DNA of 64,000 nucleotides from Pararhodobacter zhoushanensis (GTDB taxonomy: Bacteria > Pseudomonadota > Alphaproteobacteria > Rhodobacterales > Rhodobacteraceae): assembly GCF_025949695.1 (NCBI RefSeq), contig NZ_JAPDFL010000001.1, positions 3,661,501 through 3,725,500 on the forward strand. Direction: 5' to 3'. Of this stretch, positions 8,576-16,555 are shown piece after piece. Position 1 is the first letter of the stretch, and each line of letters starts with the position of its first letter. The position numbers and the translations under genes were made by a program. The notes under the pieces are model-generated. The model was not told where the DNA came from, did no database searches, and saw nothing but the letters and a program-made list of their open reading frames with translations.

Positions 8576-8926
8576 ATGACAATTTATCAGGTCACCTTTG
8601 TCTTTAGCCATCAATGCTACGATCGACCAATTTTTCTGCGGCTCTCTCGATTTAGATCTTTGGTAGAAGTCAATTTTCCCGAAAGCAGCTACCCGTATTA
8701 TCACCCGTCCGTCATGAACAGATATGCCGCCCAAGTAAATTACGAGCTACTCTCTAGCATTAGTGCAGCGGAAAGGATAAATTCATACTATTTTTACACT
8801 CAATTCGGCGCAATACCTTATGTGGTGGATGACTTTTCAATAGCATACTTTGAAGAGAGTGCGATTGAAAATTTTGAGAGTGCGTTGGTGCAGGTCATAG
8901 CCACTTCTGGGTGCTCTGGCGGTTAG
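8576..8926 (+). CDS. Small soluble protein, possibly N-terminally truncated
   Basis: From ATG 8576, with AGGA upstream, the protein has 116 residues and no signal peptide or membrane segment. It is rich in Tyr, Phe and acidic residues (PESSYPYYHPSV, NSYYFYTQF, DDFSIAYFEESAIENFESA) and I recognise no family. The frame is open further upstream to the TAA at 8501, and the sequence before that stop also reads as protein in the same frame, so the original gene may have been longer and been broken by a nonsense change. It lies between two homologous membrane-protein genes on the same strand in AT-rich DNA and may be functionally tied to them. Confidence 0.45.
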   Translation: MTIYQVTFVFSHQCYDRPIFLRLSRFRSLVEVNFPESSYPYYHPSVMNRYAAQVNYELLSSISAAERINSYYFYTQFGAIPYVVDDFSIAYFEESAIENFESALVQVIATSGCSGG

Positions 8927-9019
8927 GTGTTTGATCCCACGGTTTGATGGTGTGACCCTTTCTCAAGCGAGGAAGCAAGCATTGTGGGACAAGTTCGGCA
9001 CCGCAGCGCCACGACCGCG

Positions 9020-9303
9020 CACGCCGCATTCAGGCTCACCAAGCCCAACCATCCTTGGACTAACGGCCAGGTCAAGCGGATGAACCGCACGATCAAGGAC
9101 GCGACCGTCAAGCGCTTTCACTATGACAGCCACGACCAGATCCGCACCCATCTTGCGGAGTCCATGGCAGCTTGCACCTTCGCCCGCAGGATCAAGACAC
9201 TGAATGGGATCATGCCCGATGAATACAACTGCAAAATCTGGACTTCAGAGCCGGAAAGATTCACTGTCGATCCGATCCACCAGAGGCCGGGACTGAACAC
9301 CCT
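9020..9303 (+). mobile_element. IS481-family transposase, C-terminal remnant (copy 1)
   Basis: The 95 or so residues match the end of IS481-type DDE transposases: RLTKPNHPWTNGQVKRMNRT, IKDATVKRFHYDSHDQ, ARRIKTLNG, then KIWTSEPERFTVDPIHQ and PGLNT. The catalytic Asp residues and the N-terminal helix-turn-helix of the roughly 320-residue enzyme are absent. The normal stop just after PGLNT is lost through an extra C (AACACCCTGA instead of AACACCTGA), letting the frame run to 9346. It is a dead remnant. Confidence 0.85.
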
Positions 9304-9390
9304 GAGTTCGCTACGAAGCATGAAGAGTAGAGCCCGCGACGCATGATTTTATGAAGAGGTACGTTTCATTGCCCACGCAGGAGGAACGCA

Positions 9391-9993
9391 ATGAGTGAAA
9401 AGGAGGAGAATGGCTATAGCTTTATGCCATACAACATTTCAGAATCGCCTGAGCATTCAGTTGGATTTACGAGCATCGCGTTGGGGGCGCTTTTCCTCGG
9501 CTCGGTTTCGTTTACGATTTTTGGTTTGGTCCTTGAGAGATTTAGCCACATGGATTCGGTGGCGCTACTGCATGGCTTTATTCTTGGATTGAGTTCTGTT
9601 TTTGAAACGAAGCACGAGTATCTGATGAGGTTTGGCTCTTCCTCATACGGATACTATATGGCGGGGATCGTATTGTTCATTCCCTACCAAGTTGTCCTTT
9701 TTGTAATGCTCCGATCATTGTATCTGCGCAAAGTGGCGTCGTCCCAGGAGTTTCAACCCGTGCAGGCTCGCCATCTTCTGGGAGCATCCATTTCAATCGC
9801 TCTCGTCCCGGCACTTATTTATGTATATTTTGTCGATATTGGCGGCGAACGATATTCCGCAACGGGACACTTTTTCTATGGGTCGCCATTTCTTGCGCTG
9901 TTCTTGAATGTGGTTTCGCTTTTGATTGGGGTGTGCATAATGAATTTTTATGCTCTGGCTCTCAGGTGTTCAGTCCCGGCATCTGGTGAATAG
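9391..9993 (+). CDS. Four-helix membrane protein, paralogue B, unknown function
   Basis: A strong ribosome binding site (AGGAGG, six bases before ATG 9391) fixes the start. The 200-residue protein has a polar N-terminus of about 25 residues and four hydrophobic segments, including GIVLFIPYQVVLFVMLR, SIALVPALIYVYFVDIGG and LFLNVVSLLIGVCIMNFYAL. It shares helix order and landmarks with the protein at 7447-7986. The last residues, CSVPASGE, and the stop codon are encoded by the terminal sequence of an inverted IS481 remnant, so the native C-terminus was replaced. The DNA is AT-rich. The family and role are unknown to me. Confidence 0.65.
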   Translation: MSEKEENGYSFMPYNISESPEHSVGFTSIALGALFLGSVSFTIFGLVLERFSHMDSVALLHGFILGLSSVFETKHEYLMRFGSSSYGYYMAGIVLFIPYQVVLFVMLRSLYLRKVASSQEFQPVQARHLLGASISIALVPALIYVYFVDIGGERYSATGHFFYGSPFLALFLNVVSLLIGVCIMNFYALALRCSVPASGE

Positions 9994-10081
9994 GGTCAAG
10001 CGTGCACCGATCTGGCTCTGATGTTCAAAATGTGTAGATGCCTTCGTAGGGCGCAAGGCAACTCAGTGCCTTGAGCCTTCG
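9962..10081 (-). mobile_element. IS481-family transposase, C-terminal remnant (copy 2, inverted)
   Basis: On the minus strand the sequence reads RRLKALSCLAPYEGIYTF, a stop, TSEPDRCTLDPIHQ, then MPGLNT and a TGA at 9962-9964. This parallels the ends of the other two IS481 pieces, with one in-frame stop (TGA) inside. It overlaps the 3' end of the membrane-protein gene at 9391-9993 by 32 bp. Sequence further upstream on this strand is not convincingly transposase. Confidence 0.75.
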
Positions 10082-10328
10082 TGAACCGTTCCACACGGGC
10101 ATGATCGGCCGAGCGCGGCCATTCGTGCATGCCGCAGCGCATGGCCGCGTCGAGCCCGTAGGCGACTTGCATGATCCGCGCAACATGGCGCGCAACCTCC
10201 CGAATTTCGCACAGTCGGCGAAAGGCCGATCTCCCCGTCAAACGCGGGCGTTTGCGCAAGAATCGGGTCGAGCGCGCAGCGACGCATTGCCTATGCAGTT
10301 CCCGAAACCTCATCAGACGGAGACGGAA

Positions 10329-11081
10329 ATGCTTCTCGAAGGAAAGACAATCATCATTACCGGCGCAAGCAGCGGCATCGGTGCCTCGGCAGCGAGAATT
10401 TTCGCGGCGCAGGGCGCGAAGCTGGTCCTTGGTGCGCGCCGTGCTGAACTGCTTGAGAAAATCGTCACCGAGATTTCGGCTGCCGGTGGCGAAGCGGATT
10501 TCGTTGTCGGGGACGTTGAAGAGAATGGCTATGCCGAAGCGTTGGTGAATCGCGCCGAAGAGCGCTTCGGTGGCCTGGATGGTGCGTTCAACAATGCAGG
10601 CACAACAGGCGACCTCGGACCGATCCCCGACATGGATGAGAACAACTGGCACAAAGTGATGGCCGTGAACCTCAACAGCGGATTCTATGCGGCAAAGCAT
10701 CAGATCCCGGCGATGCGCAAACGCGGCGGCGGCTCGATTGTCTTCACCTCGTCTTTCGTCGGGCACACGATCGGACTGCCTGGCATGGGCGCCTATGCCG
10801 CGGCAAAGGCGGGCCTGATCGGCATGACTCAGGTTCTGGCGGCGGAACACGGGGCCGAGAACATCCGCGTCAACGCGCTCCTGCCCGGAGGCACCATGAC
10901 GGCGATGGCTGGCGAGGATGCCGGTTTTCACGAGGTCGTGCGCGGCTTCCACGCGCTGAAGCGTATGGCTGATCCCTCCGAGATCGCGCAGGCGGCTCTC
11001 TTCCTTCTTTCCGATCATGCGTCCTTCGTGACCGGGACCGCAATGATCGCGGATGGCGGGAACTCGATCAACAAACTCTGA
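10329..11081 (+). CDS. SDR-family oxidoreductase
   Basis: The 250-residue protein is a classical short-chain dehydrogenase/reductase. It shows the cofactor loop TGASSGIG near residue 12, the NNAG motif, an Asn in the VMAVNLN helix, Ser in the TSSFVGH strand, and the YAAAK catalytic motif. The C-terminus has ADGG as in many NAD(P)-dependent SDRs. Arg residues after the second strand (GARRAEL) suggest NADP(H) preference. The start at 10329 follows GGAGACGGAA. The gene sits between inverted IS481 remnants with an IS5 remnant 15 bp past its stop, so it probably arrived as cargo of mobile DNA. The substrate is not predictable. Confidence 0.85.
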   Translation: MLLEGKTIIITGASSGIGASAARIFAAQGAKLVLGARRAELLEKIVTEISAAGGEADFVVGDVEENGYAEALVNRAEERFGGLDGAFNNAGTTGDLGPIPDMDENNWHKVMAVNLNSGFYAAKHQIPAMRKRGGGSIVFTSSFVGHTIGLPGMGAYAAAKAGLIGMTQVLAAEHGAENIRVNALLPGGTMTAMAGEDAGFHEVVRGFHALKRMADPSEIAQAALFLLSDHASFVTGTAMIADGGNSINKL

Positions 11082-11095
11082 GGCCCCAGACTCAA

Positions 11096-11218
11096 TCAAG
11101 TCCACCAGATGACGATAGTGGCGACGGCTGAGGCGAAGTTGATGGCGAGTTTGCCGTAGCGTGTCGCGATGCGCCGCCGGTCCTTGAGGCGGCAAAAGCG
11201 GCTCGATTGCCGCTCAAG
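11096..11218 (-). mobile_element. IS5-family transposase, C-terminal remnant
   Basis: The minus strand encodes LERQSSRFCRLKDRRRIATR, then YGKLAINFASAVATIVIWW and a stop. This is the familiar end of IS5-group transposases (R-L-K-x-x-R-R-I-A-T-R-Y followed by a hydrophobic helix). The DDE catalytic core is absent. The piece starts 15 bp after the SDR stop codon. Confidence 0.75.
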
Positions 11219-11330
11219 CCCGGTCCAAAAGCCAAAATCCTGCCGACATTGCCAAGCTCCCCTGCATGACCGGGAGAAGTGCATCAGAGATATAGATACA
11301 GATCAACAGGATGATTGGGTTTGGCGCCTA

Positions 11331-11423
11331 GTGCCTTACCAATATAACTGCAAAATCTGGACTTCAGAGCCGGAAAAAATCATTGTCGATCCGATCCACC
11401 AGATGCCGGGACTGAACACCTAG
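11331..11423 (+). mobile_element. IS481-family transposase, C-terminal remnant (copy 3)
   Basis: The last 30 codons of the same transposase type are present: LVPYQYNCKIWTSEPEK, IIVDPIHQ, MPGLNT and a TAG stop. Together with copy 2, which points the other way, it brackets the SDR gene with both transposase ends facing outward. Confidence 0.8.
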
Positions 11424-11587
11424 CGCAACAACGCCTTCTGACACAGAGTCACTTGCCAAAAGGATGACTTACAATGGGCGAAAGTGTGCTAGACTGACCG
11501 CTCTTTCCAGTGAAAGTCACTCTTTGGAAAGCTGAAAAGTGTAGTGTCGCTGTATGTTGAAACGCGCAAGAAGGCAGGTTCGGTGCG

Positions 11588-13495
11588 ATGAAGGTTTTGC
11601 TAGTAGGAAATTGTCAGGTCATCTCCTGTGCTGCGCTTCTGCGGACAGCCGGGTTCACCGATGTCACGGCCCACAGGTTCAGTCAGATCAACCCTGAAGA
11701 CTTGTCGCCTGATCGCGTCAAGCAATATGATCTCATCGTTGCGCACGAAACGTTCAGAAACCGTCCAACCTTTGCCGCCGCATTGGCGGATAAGCCCAAT
11801 CTCATTACTATACCGCCACTGTTTTTTAATGGGTTCACCCCCGATGATGAACTGGGCGGAGTCACTTTTAACAGCGGCACGGTTATCGAGCTTTCGCGCA
11901 TAGCAGTGGGGGCGTTTCGTCACAACTTAAGCCGTGACGAGGCCGCGGCACTATACTCGCCTAAGTTTTGCGATCTTATGGGCTATCCCCAGGCCTTGGA
12001 ACGAGCAAAAAATAATATCATTCGAACCTTGACGCCCTATATACCGGAAGTCGAACAGCTATACGCAAAATGGTACGCTCAGGGTCCTTTCTTTTATACA
12101 GGAAATCATCCAAAACTCTTTGTTGTGGAGGATATGTTTCGGAACGTCCTGAAAATAAAAGCGGGGATAGTGCTGCAAGAGAATCTCTCAAGTTTTTGCC
12201 CTGACCCGCTGCAGGACTACGCCGCATCGCCGCAGATGAACCACCCGAATGTCCGCAATGCCCTGACAAGCCCGAACCATCTTAGAAAACTAGGGTCAAA
12301 GCTCATCAGCTGCGTTGACTTTGTCGATTTCTGCTATTCAAGGCTATCGAAGCTAGGTGATACAGTTACTTACAGCGAGGCCTCCAACGCACAGTTTGAC
12401 AGTGCACTGTTCCGCTGGAAAAACAGGGCGCCTTTGGAAAAGGCAAGAAACCCCTATCGCAGTCAACCCACGCGCGCGTTCTGGAAAGAATCGGTCGCAC
12501 GCCCCGCACCACATGAGGTGCATCCGATTGGCGATACCAAGGCTATAATTTGGCCAGAAACCCGCGTTGCGACTGCTGGAAGCTGCTTTGCACAGCATGT
12601 GGCTCGCGCGATGATAGCCGACGGTCTTGACTACTATGTGCCCGAAAAGGCACCTTCGGGCATGCCCGAAGACATAGCAACAGAGCGTGGATACGGACTT
12701 TTTTCGGCACGCTTTGGCAATATCTACTCAAGTCGGCAACTGCTGCAGCTTATTAAGCGGGCGTATGGCGAATTCGTTCCTTTCGACACGGCCTGGCCCG
12801 TAAAGGAAGGGTTTGTCGATCCTTTCAGACCAAATATTGGGCAGGTTTTTGAAAGCCTTGAAGCCGTCGAAGCCGAACGCGCGACACATATGGCTTGCGT
12901 CAGGGAAATGTTTGAAAATCTCGACGTATTCGTGTTTACGATGGGCTTGACAGAGGGCTGGGTAGACCGACGCGACGGTGCCGCGTTTCCGGTGGCTCCG
13001 GGTGCTGTCAGTGATCAAATAGATTCCAAGCACTACGAATTCGTCAACTCTGGTTACACTGCGGTTTCAGCTGAAATGACTGAGTTTCTTGTGCGCCTTG
13101 GCAGGGTGAACAAGAACGCCCGCGTTGTTTTGACAGTTTCTCCGGTTCCGTTGATCGCCACCTATAGCGATACAGACGCGCTGACCGCCACCACCTATTC
13201 AAAATCGGTTCTGCGGTCGGTGGCTGGTGATCTTGCGCAGAATTTTCCGAATGTCTTCTACTTCCCCTCATACGAGATCATCACGGGATCGTTCAACCGC
13301 GGTGCCTATTATGAGGCGGATCTTCGATCGATCCGACCTGAAGGTGTTGCACATGTGATGGAAGTCTTCCGGGCGGTTCTTGTCGGGCGGACGGAGCAGA
13401 TCCGCACCGAAGAGCACTTACCCCAGTTTGGCGTCGATGCCGAATACCAACGTCAACTCGATGTGGTCTGTGATGAAGAAATGCTGTTGCGCTGA
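11588..13495 (+). CDS. WcbI-GSCFA fusion protein, probable polysaccharide-modifying enzyme
   Basis: The 635-residue protein has two recognisable parts. Residues 1-about 290 begin MKVLLVGNCQ and continue with FFNGFTPDDE-type loops, as in WcbI, the capsule-biosynthesis protein described as an acyltransferase-like fold. Residues about 325-600 carry the name-giving GSCFA motif (TAGSCFAQHVARAM), followed by GLYSARFGN-like and FVFTMGLTEGW motifs of the GSCFA family, which is related to SGNH esterases. A joint role in adding or removing acyl groups on a surface polysaccharide is inference. The start at 11588 has GAAGGCAGG upstream. The gene has its own promoter region after the IS remnants, and a hairpin closes it. 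Codon use is less GC-biased than in the core genes to the right. Confidence 0.75.
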   Translation: MKVLLVGNCQVISCAALLRTAGFTDVTAHRFSQINPEDLSPDRVKQYDLIVAHETFRNRPTFAAALADKPNLITIPPLFFNGFTPDDELGGVTFNSGTVIELSRIAVGAFRHNLSRDEAAALYSPKFCDLMGYPQALERAKNNIIRTLTPYIPEVEQLYAKWYAQGPFFYTGNHPKLFVVEDMFRNVLKIKAGIVLQENLSSFCPDPLQDYAASPQMNHPNVRNALTSPNHLRKLGSKLISCVDFVDFCYSRLSKLGDTVTYSEASNAQFDSALFRWKNRAPLEKARNPYRSQPTRAFWKESVARPAPHEVHPIGDTKAIIWPETRVATAGSCFAQHVARAMIADGLDYYVPEKAPSGMPEDIATERGYGLFSARFGNIYSSRQLLQLIKRAYGEFVPFDTAWPVKEGFVDPFRPNIGQVFESLEAVEAERATHMACVREMFENLDVFVFTMGLTEGWVDRRDGAAFPVAPGAVSDQIDSKHYEFVNSGYTAVSAEMTEFLVRLGRVNKNARVVLTVSPVPLIATYSDTDALTATTYSKSVLRSVAGDLAQNFPNVFYFPSYEIITGSFNRGAYYEADLRSIRPEGVAHVMEVFRAVLVGRTEQIRTEEHLPQFGVDAEYQRQLDVVCDEEMLLR

Positions 13496-13619
13496 TTGCT
13501 TAGCCTGGAGCGCAGCACGCTCACGCCTTGCGGCGGCGCCCATGGTTCGCCGCGGTCGACGAAAAACGCGCTGCGCGGCGGCACAGCGCCAGTGCTGCTG
13601 CGGCCTTGGCGCAGCGTAA

Positions 13620-13645
13620 GGGCCACAAAGGAACAGGCGTGGCCC
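13620..13645. terminator. Hairpin between convergent genes
   Basis: GGGCCAC at 13620-13626 pairs perfectly with GTGGCCC at 13639-13645. It lies between the WcbI-GSCFA stop and the stop of the oppositely oriented reductase gene, so it could serve both directions. There is no U-run. Confidence 0.4.
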
Positions 13646-13658
13646 CCGCTGCCCAAGT

Positions 13659-14639
13659 TCAGGCGCGCAGCATGACCTTGCCGGCGCGCCCCGGTGTCAG
13701 GGCCGCTTTCACCGCGTCGGTGATCTGCTCCAGCGGATAGACCCCGCCATCGGTCAGCGCCAGTTGTCCGCTGGCGGCCAGCGTCACCAGTTCGGTAATC
13801 AGGCGAACGCGTTGCTCGGGCGCCATCTGCTGACTGACGCGTGATCCCCAGAAGCCCTTGATCGTGATGTGTTTCATGATCAACGCGCCCGAAGACAGCG
13901 GCATCACGGCACCGGTCGCAGTGCCGAACACCACCAGTTCGCCCTCCATCCCCAGCAGGTCGACCAGATCACCGGCAATCTCGCCGCCGACCGAGTCGAT
14001 CGCAGACGTGGCCCCTGCCGCCCCGATGAGCGCGCGCGCAGCGTTCTTCCAGCCCGCGTCCGAGGTCGACAGCACATGCTCGGCCCCCAGTGCTTTGAGG
14101 TCCCCGACCGCTTCATCCCGGCGCACGAGGTTCAGCACGTTGATGCCGCGCGCCTTGGCCAGCGTGACCATGATCTTGCCGACCGCCCCGTTGGCCGCCG
14201 TCTGTATGATCCAGTCGCCTTTCCCGGCCTTCAAGGTTTCCAGCAGCGACAGGGCGCTGAAGGGCATGGCGATCAACTGCGCGCCTGCGGCGTCGGAAAT
14301 CGCGTCCGGCAGCGGCAACACGCCAGCCGCAGGAACCGCGAAGTATTCGGCCCACGCGCCGTGCAGGCCGCCCACGGCCACCCGCTTGCCGATCAGCGCG
14401 GCGTCGACGCCCTCGCCCACCGCTTCAACGGTGCCCAGTGCCTCGGATCCACCAATCGCGGCAGGCAGCGGCGGTTTGTAGCCGTAGTTGCCACGGATGG
14501 TCCACAGGTCGTGGTTGTGGATCGGCGAGAGGGTCATCTTGACCAGAACCTCTCCTGTGGCCGGCGCGGGTTGCGCCACATCGCGGGTGATCAGAACCTC
14601 GGCCGGTTCGCCGAAGACGTCATGCAGGGCAGCTTTCAT
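13659..14639 (-). CDS. Zinc-independent MDR-family reductase (2-enoyl thioester/quinone reductase type)
   Basis: The 326-residue protein is a medium-chain dehydrogenase/reductase without structural or catalytic zinc ligands. It shows an N-terminal GroES-like domain (LSPIHNHDLWTIRGNYG, GGSEALGTVEAVG) and a Rossmann domain with QTAANGAVGKIMV as the cofactor loop. The IHNHDLW segment is close to that of mitochondrial-type trans-2-enoyl reductases and related quinone reductases. AAAGGACT precedes the start. The gene begins 12 bp after the TetR gene stop on the same strand, so the two are an operon. An operator-like palindrome before the TetR gene probably controls both, suggesting induction by an electrophile or unsaturated carbonyl compound (inference). 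Confidence 0.8.
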   Translation of the reverse strand: MKAALHDVFGEPAEVLITRDVAQPAPATGEVLVKMTLSPIHNHDLWTIRGNYGYKPPLPAAIGGSEALGTVEAVGEGVDAALIGKRVAVGGLHGAWAEYFAVPAAGVLPLPDAISDAAGAQLIAMPFSALSLLETLKAGKGDWIIQTAANGAVGKIMVTLAKARGINVLNLVRRDEAVGDLKALGAEHVLSTSDAGWKNAARALIGAAGATSAIDSVGGEIAGDLVDLLGMEGELVVFGTATGAVMPLSSGALIMKHITIKGFWGSRVSQQMAPEQRVRLITELVTLAASGQLALTDGGVYPLEQITDAVKAALTPGRAGKVMLRA

Positions 14640-14651
14640 GGGATAGTCCTT

Positions 14652-15263
14652 TCAGGAAGTCGTTTGGGGCGCGAGAATGCGGACCGTCTCGGCCAGCGCG
14701 CGCTCCAGAGGGGTTTGATTTTGGGCGAGTTTCGCCAGAATGGCGGCCCCCAGCCATGTCGCGTACAGGGTCTGGGCCGTGGCCTCGGGATCATCGAAGA
14801 CCCGGACCGAGCCATCCTCGGCCCCGGCCCGCAGCAGCGTGGCGAGGCGCTGGACGAACTGGTCCACCCCGTCATTCAGGATCTGGCGCATGCCGTCAGA
14901 CAGGTCCGCCACCTCGGCCCCCAGCTTCACCACAAGGCATTGGGTGGCGATGCCTTCGGTGCCCGAATGGGCCAGCCAGGCGTTCCAGAAACTGGTCAGC
15001 TTGGCACCGGCGGACCCGGGACCGCCGATCAGCGCGTCGATGCGGGTCAGGTAGCCGTCGACATAGTCCTGCAGCAACGCCTCACCGAACGCCTCTTTCG
15101 AGGCGAAGTAGTAGTAGAACGAGCCCTTGGGCACCGCACTCTCGGTCAGGATCCGCGACAGGCCGACACCGCCGAAGCCGTGCTTCACCACCAGTCGGCG
15201 GCCTGTTTCCAGGATCTTGTGTCGGGTCTGATCTGATTTGGTTTGTTCGGTCATGATCGGCAT
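14652..15263 (-). CDS. TetR-family transcriptional regulator
   Basis: This TetR-type repressor has about 203 residues. The N-terminal DNA-binding helices are seen in RHKILETGRRLVVKHGFGGV, LSRILTESAVPKGSFYYYF and SKEAF. The C-terminal half (EGIATQCLVVKLGAEVADLS) matches the group that includes AcuR and NemR-like sensors of electrophiles. It is the first gene of a two-gene operon with the MDR reductase and is probably autoregulated through the palindrome at 15275-15289. The start could be ATG 15263 or ATG 15254; neither has a clear ribosome binding site. Confidence 0.85.
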   Translation of the reverse strand: MPIMTEQTKSDQTRHKILETGRRLVVKHGFGGVGLSRILTESAVPKGSFYYYFASKEAFGEALLQDYVDGYLTRIDALIGGPGSAGAKLTSFWNAWLAHSGTEGIATQCLVVKLGAEVADLSDGMRQILNDGVDQFVQRLATLLRAGAEDGSVRVFDDPEATAQTLYATWLGAAILAKLAQNQTPLERALAETVRILAPQTTS

Positions 15264-15274
15264 CTAGGCACTAT

Positions 15275-15289
15275 TAGACCGGTCGTCTA
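15275..15289. promoter_or_regulatory. Probable TetR operator
   Basis: TAGACCGGTCGTCTA is an inverted repeat with 5-bp arms (TAGAC and GTCTA). It lies 11 bp before the first possible start codon of the TetR gene. TAGAC-centred palindromes are typical operators of NemR/AcuR-type repressors, so autoregulation of the TetR-reductase operon is likely. Confidence 0.65.
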
Positions 15290-15394
15290 GATCCGCTCAC
15301 GCATTCGTGAGCCTGCCCCGCCGAACCCCTTCCCCGCATCAGCGCTTTGCTTTGGTGACCACCCGCCCCTGCCCTGCGAACCAAGAGGCCCGCC

Positions 15395-15934
15395 ATGCGC
15401 ACCACGCTTTCCACTGCCCTGTTTGCGATGGGCATCACTGCGACCAAACCGCAGCAAGACCGCCACGGCGACCCAAAAGCCCCGATCCGCAGCGTGCAGG
15501 ATCTGGACCTGCAGCGCTATGCGGGTCTGTGGTACGCGCTGGCGCATTACCCCAACCGGTTCGAGCGCGACTGTTACGCCACCACCGCCACCTACAGCCT
15601 GAACCCCGACGGCAGCGTCACGGTCGAGAACCGGTGCCGCAAAGGCTCGCTCAACGGACCCGAGGACGGGGTAACGGGCAAGGCCGAGGTGACCGGTCCG
15701 GGACAGCTGAAGGTGGGCTTCGTGAAGTACCTGCCGTTCATTCGCGGCGACTATTGGGTGCTGGATGTCACGTCCGACTACCATCTGGCCGTGGTCGGCG
15801 AACCCGGGCGCACATACGGCTGGGTGCTGTCGCGCGACCCCCACCCCGGCGCCGAGCTGATGGAACACGCCGAGGCAGTGCTCAAACGCAATGGCTATAA
15901 CCCGGCGCTGCTGGAGCGCGTGGTTCAGCCCTGA
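15395..15934 (+). CDS. Lipocalin family protein (Blc-like)
   Basis: The protein has 179 residues. After a short N-terminal hydrophobic region it shows the lipocalin G-x-W signature in YAGLWYALAHYPNRFER and a Cys pair position (RDCYATTATY, then ENRCRKG), as in bacterial Blc lipocalins. The conserved strand FIRGDYWVLDV and the closing motif GWVLSRDPHP follow. Such proteins bind lipids or hydrophobic ligands in the envelope during stress. No lipobox is visible, so it is probably periplasmic rather than a lipoprotein. AAGAGG lies before the start. Its last 10 bases overlap the end of the converging CDP-alcohol transferase gene. Confidence 0.85.
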   Translation: MRTTLSTALFAMGITATKPQQDRHGDPKAPIRSVQDLDLQRYAGLWYALAHYPNRFERDCYATTATYSLNPDGSVTVENRCRKGSLNGPEDGVTGKAEVTGPGQLKVGFVKYLPFIRGDYWVLDVTSDYHLAVVGEPGRTYGWVLSRDPHPGAELMEHAEAVLKRNGYNPALLERVVQP

Positions 15935-16539
15935 TCGCGGAACTGCGCAGCGGCCGCGGCGACGCGGGCCAGCGCGGTCACCAGACAGAGCGCGGCAAAG
16001 ACCCAGGCGATGGGCACGAAGGCCGCCGGGAACAGACAGAAGGCGACGAAGAACGCAATCGTCTCGCTGCCCTCAAGCAAGCCGCCCGCATGATACCACG
16101 ACTTCTTGCCGCGCGCTTCGGTGCTCAGATTGTGCTTGGCTGCAAGGATCGCAAAGCCCAGAAACGAGGCCGCGTTGATATAGAACGCCCCCAGCAGCGC
16201 CGCCCCGGCCAACCCGTTGGCGGCAGGCTCCAGCCAGACGAACCCCAATGGGATCGCCGCGTAAAAGCCGAAATCGGCCAGAATGTCGAAATAACCGCCC
16301 CTATCGCTGGGCTGCGTCGCGCGCGCCACCGCGCCATCCAGACCATCGGCCAACCGCGAGGCCAGAATCAGCCCCAGCCCCCACCAGACCTGCCCCGCAC
16401 CAATCGCCACCGCTGCCGCAAGGCCAAACACCAGCCCGATCAGCGTGACAAGATCCGCGCCGAACCCGGCGCGGGCAAGCCAGACACCGATCCGGTTCAG
16501 CGGTGGGTCGATAAGGGGGCGCAGGTGGCGGTCCAGCAT
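15925..16539 (-). CDS. CDP-alcohol phosphatidyltransferase family protein
   Basis: The 204-residue membrane protein carries the family signature D-x2-D-G-x2-A-R-x8-G-x3-D-x3-D in ADGLDGAVARATQPSDRGG and YFDILAD. Several hydrophobic helices surround it (LVTLIGLVFGLAAAVAIG, FYAAIPLGFVWL, ETIAFFVAFCLFPAAFVPI). Such enzymes transfer a phospho-alcohol from a CDP-linked donor in phospholipid synthesis at the inner membrane. The exact alcohol is unknown. I chose ATG 16539 (MLDRHLRPL) because the longer frame to 16617 overlaps the META gene. It is the last gene of an efp-META-transferase operon. Confidence 0.85.
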   Translation of the reverse strand: MLDRHLRPLIDPPLNRIGVWLARAGFGADLVTLIGLVFGLAAAVAIGAGQVWWGLGLILASRLADGLDGAVARATQPSDRGGYFDILADFGFYAAIPLGFVWLEPAANGLAGAALLGAFYINAASFLGFAILAAKHNLSTEARGKKSWYHAGGLLEGSETIAFFVAFCLFPAAFVPIAWVFAALCLVTALARVAAAAAQFRDQG

Positions 16540-16555
16540 GGCGGGCCGCCCGGGC

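Noticed and set aside
9996..11195. 399-residue minus-strand open frame across the SDR gene
   Set aside because: The SDR on the plus strand has all catalytic motifs. The minus frame is its shadow, fused to out-of-frame IS481 sequence.
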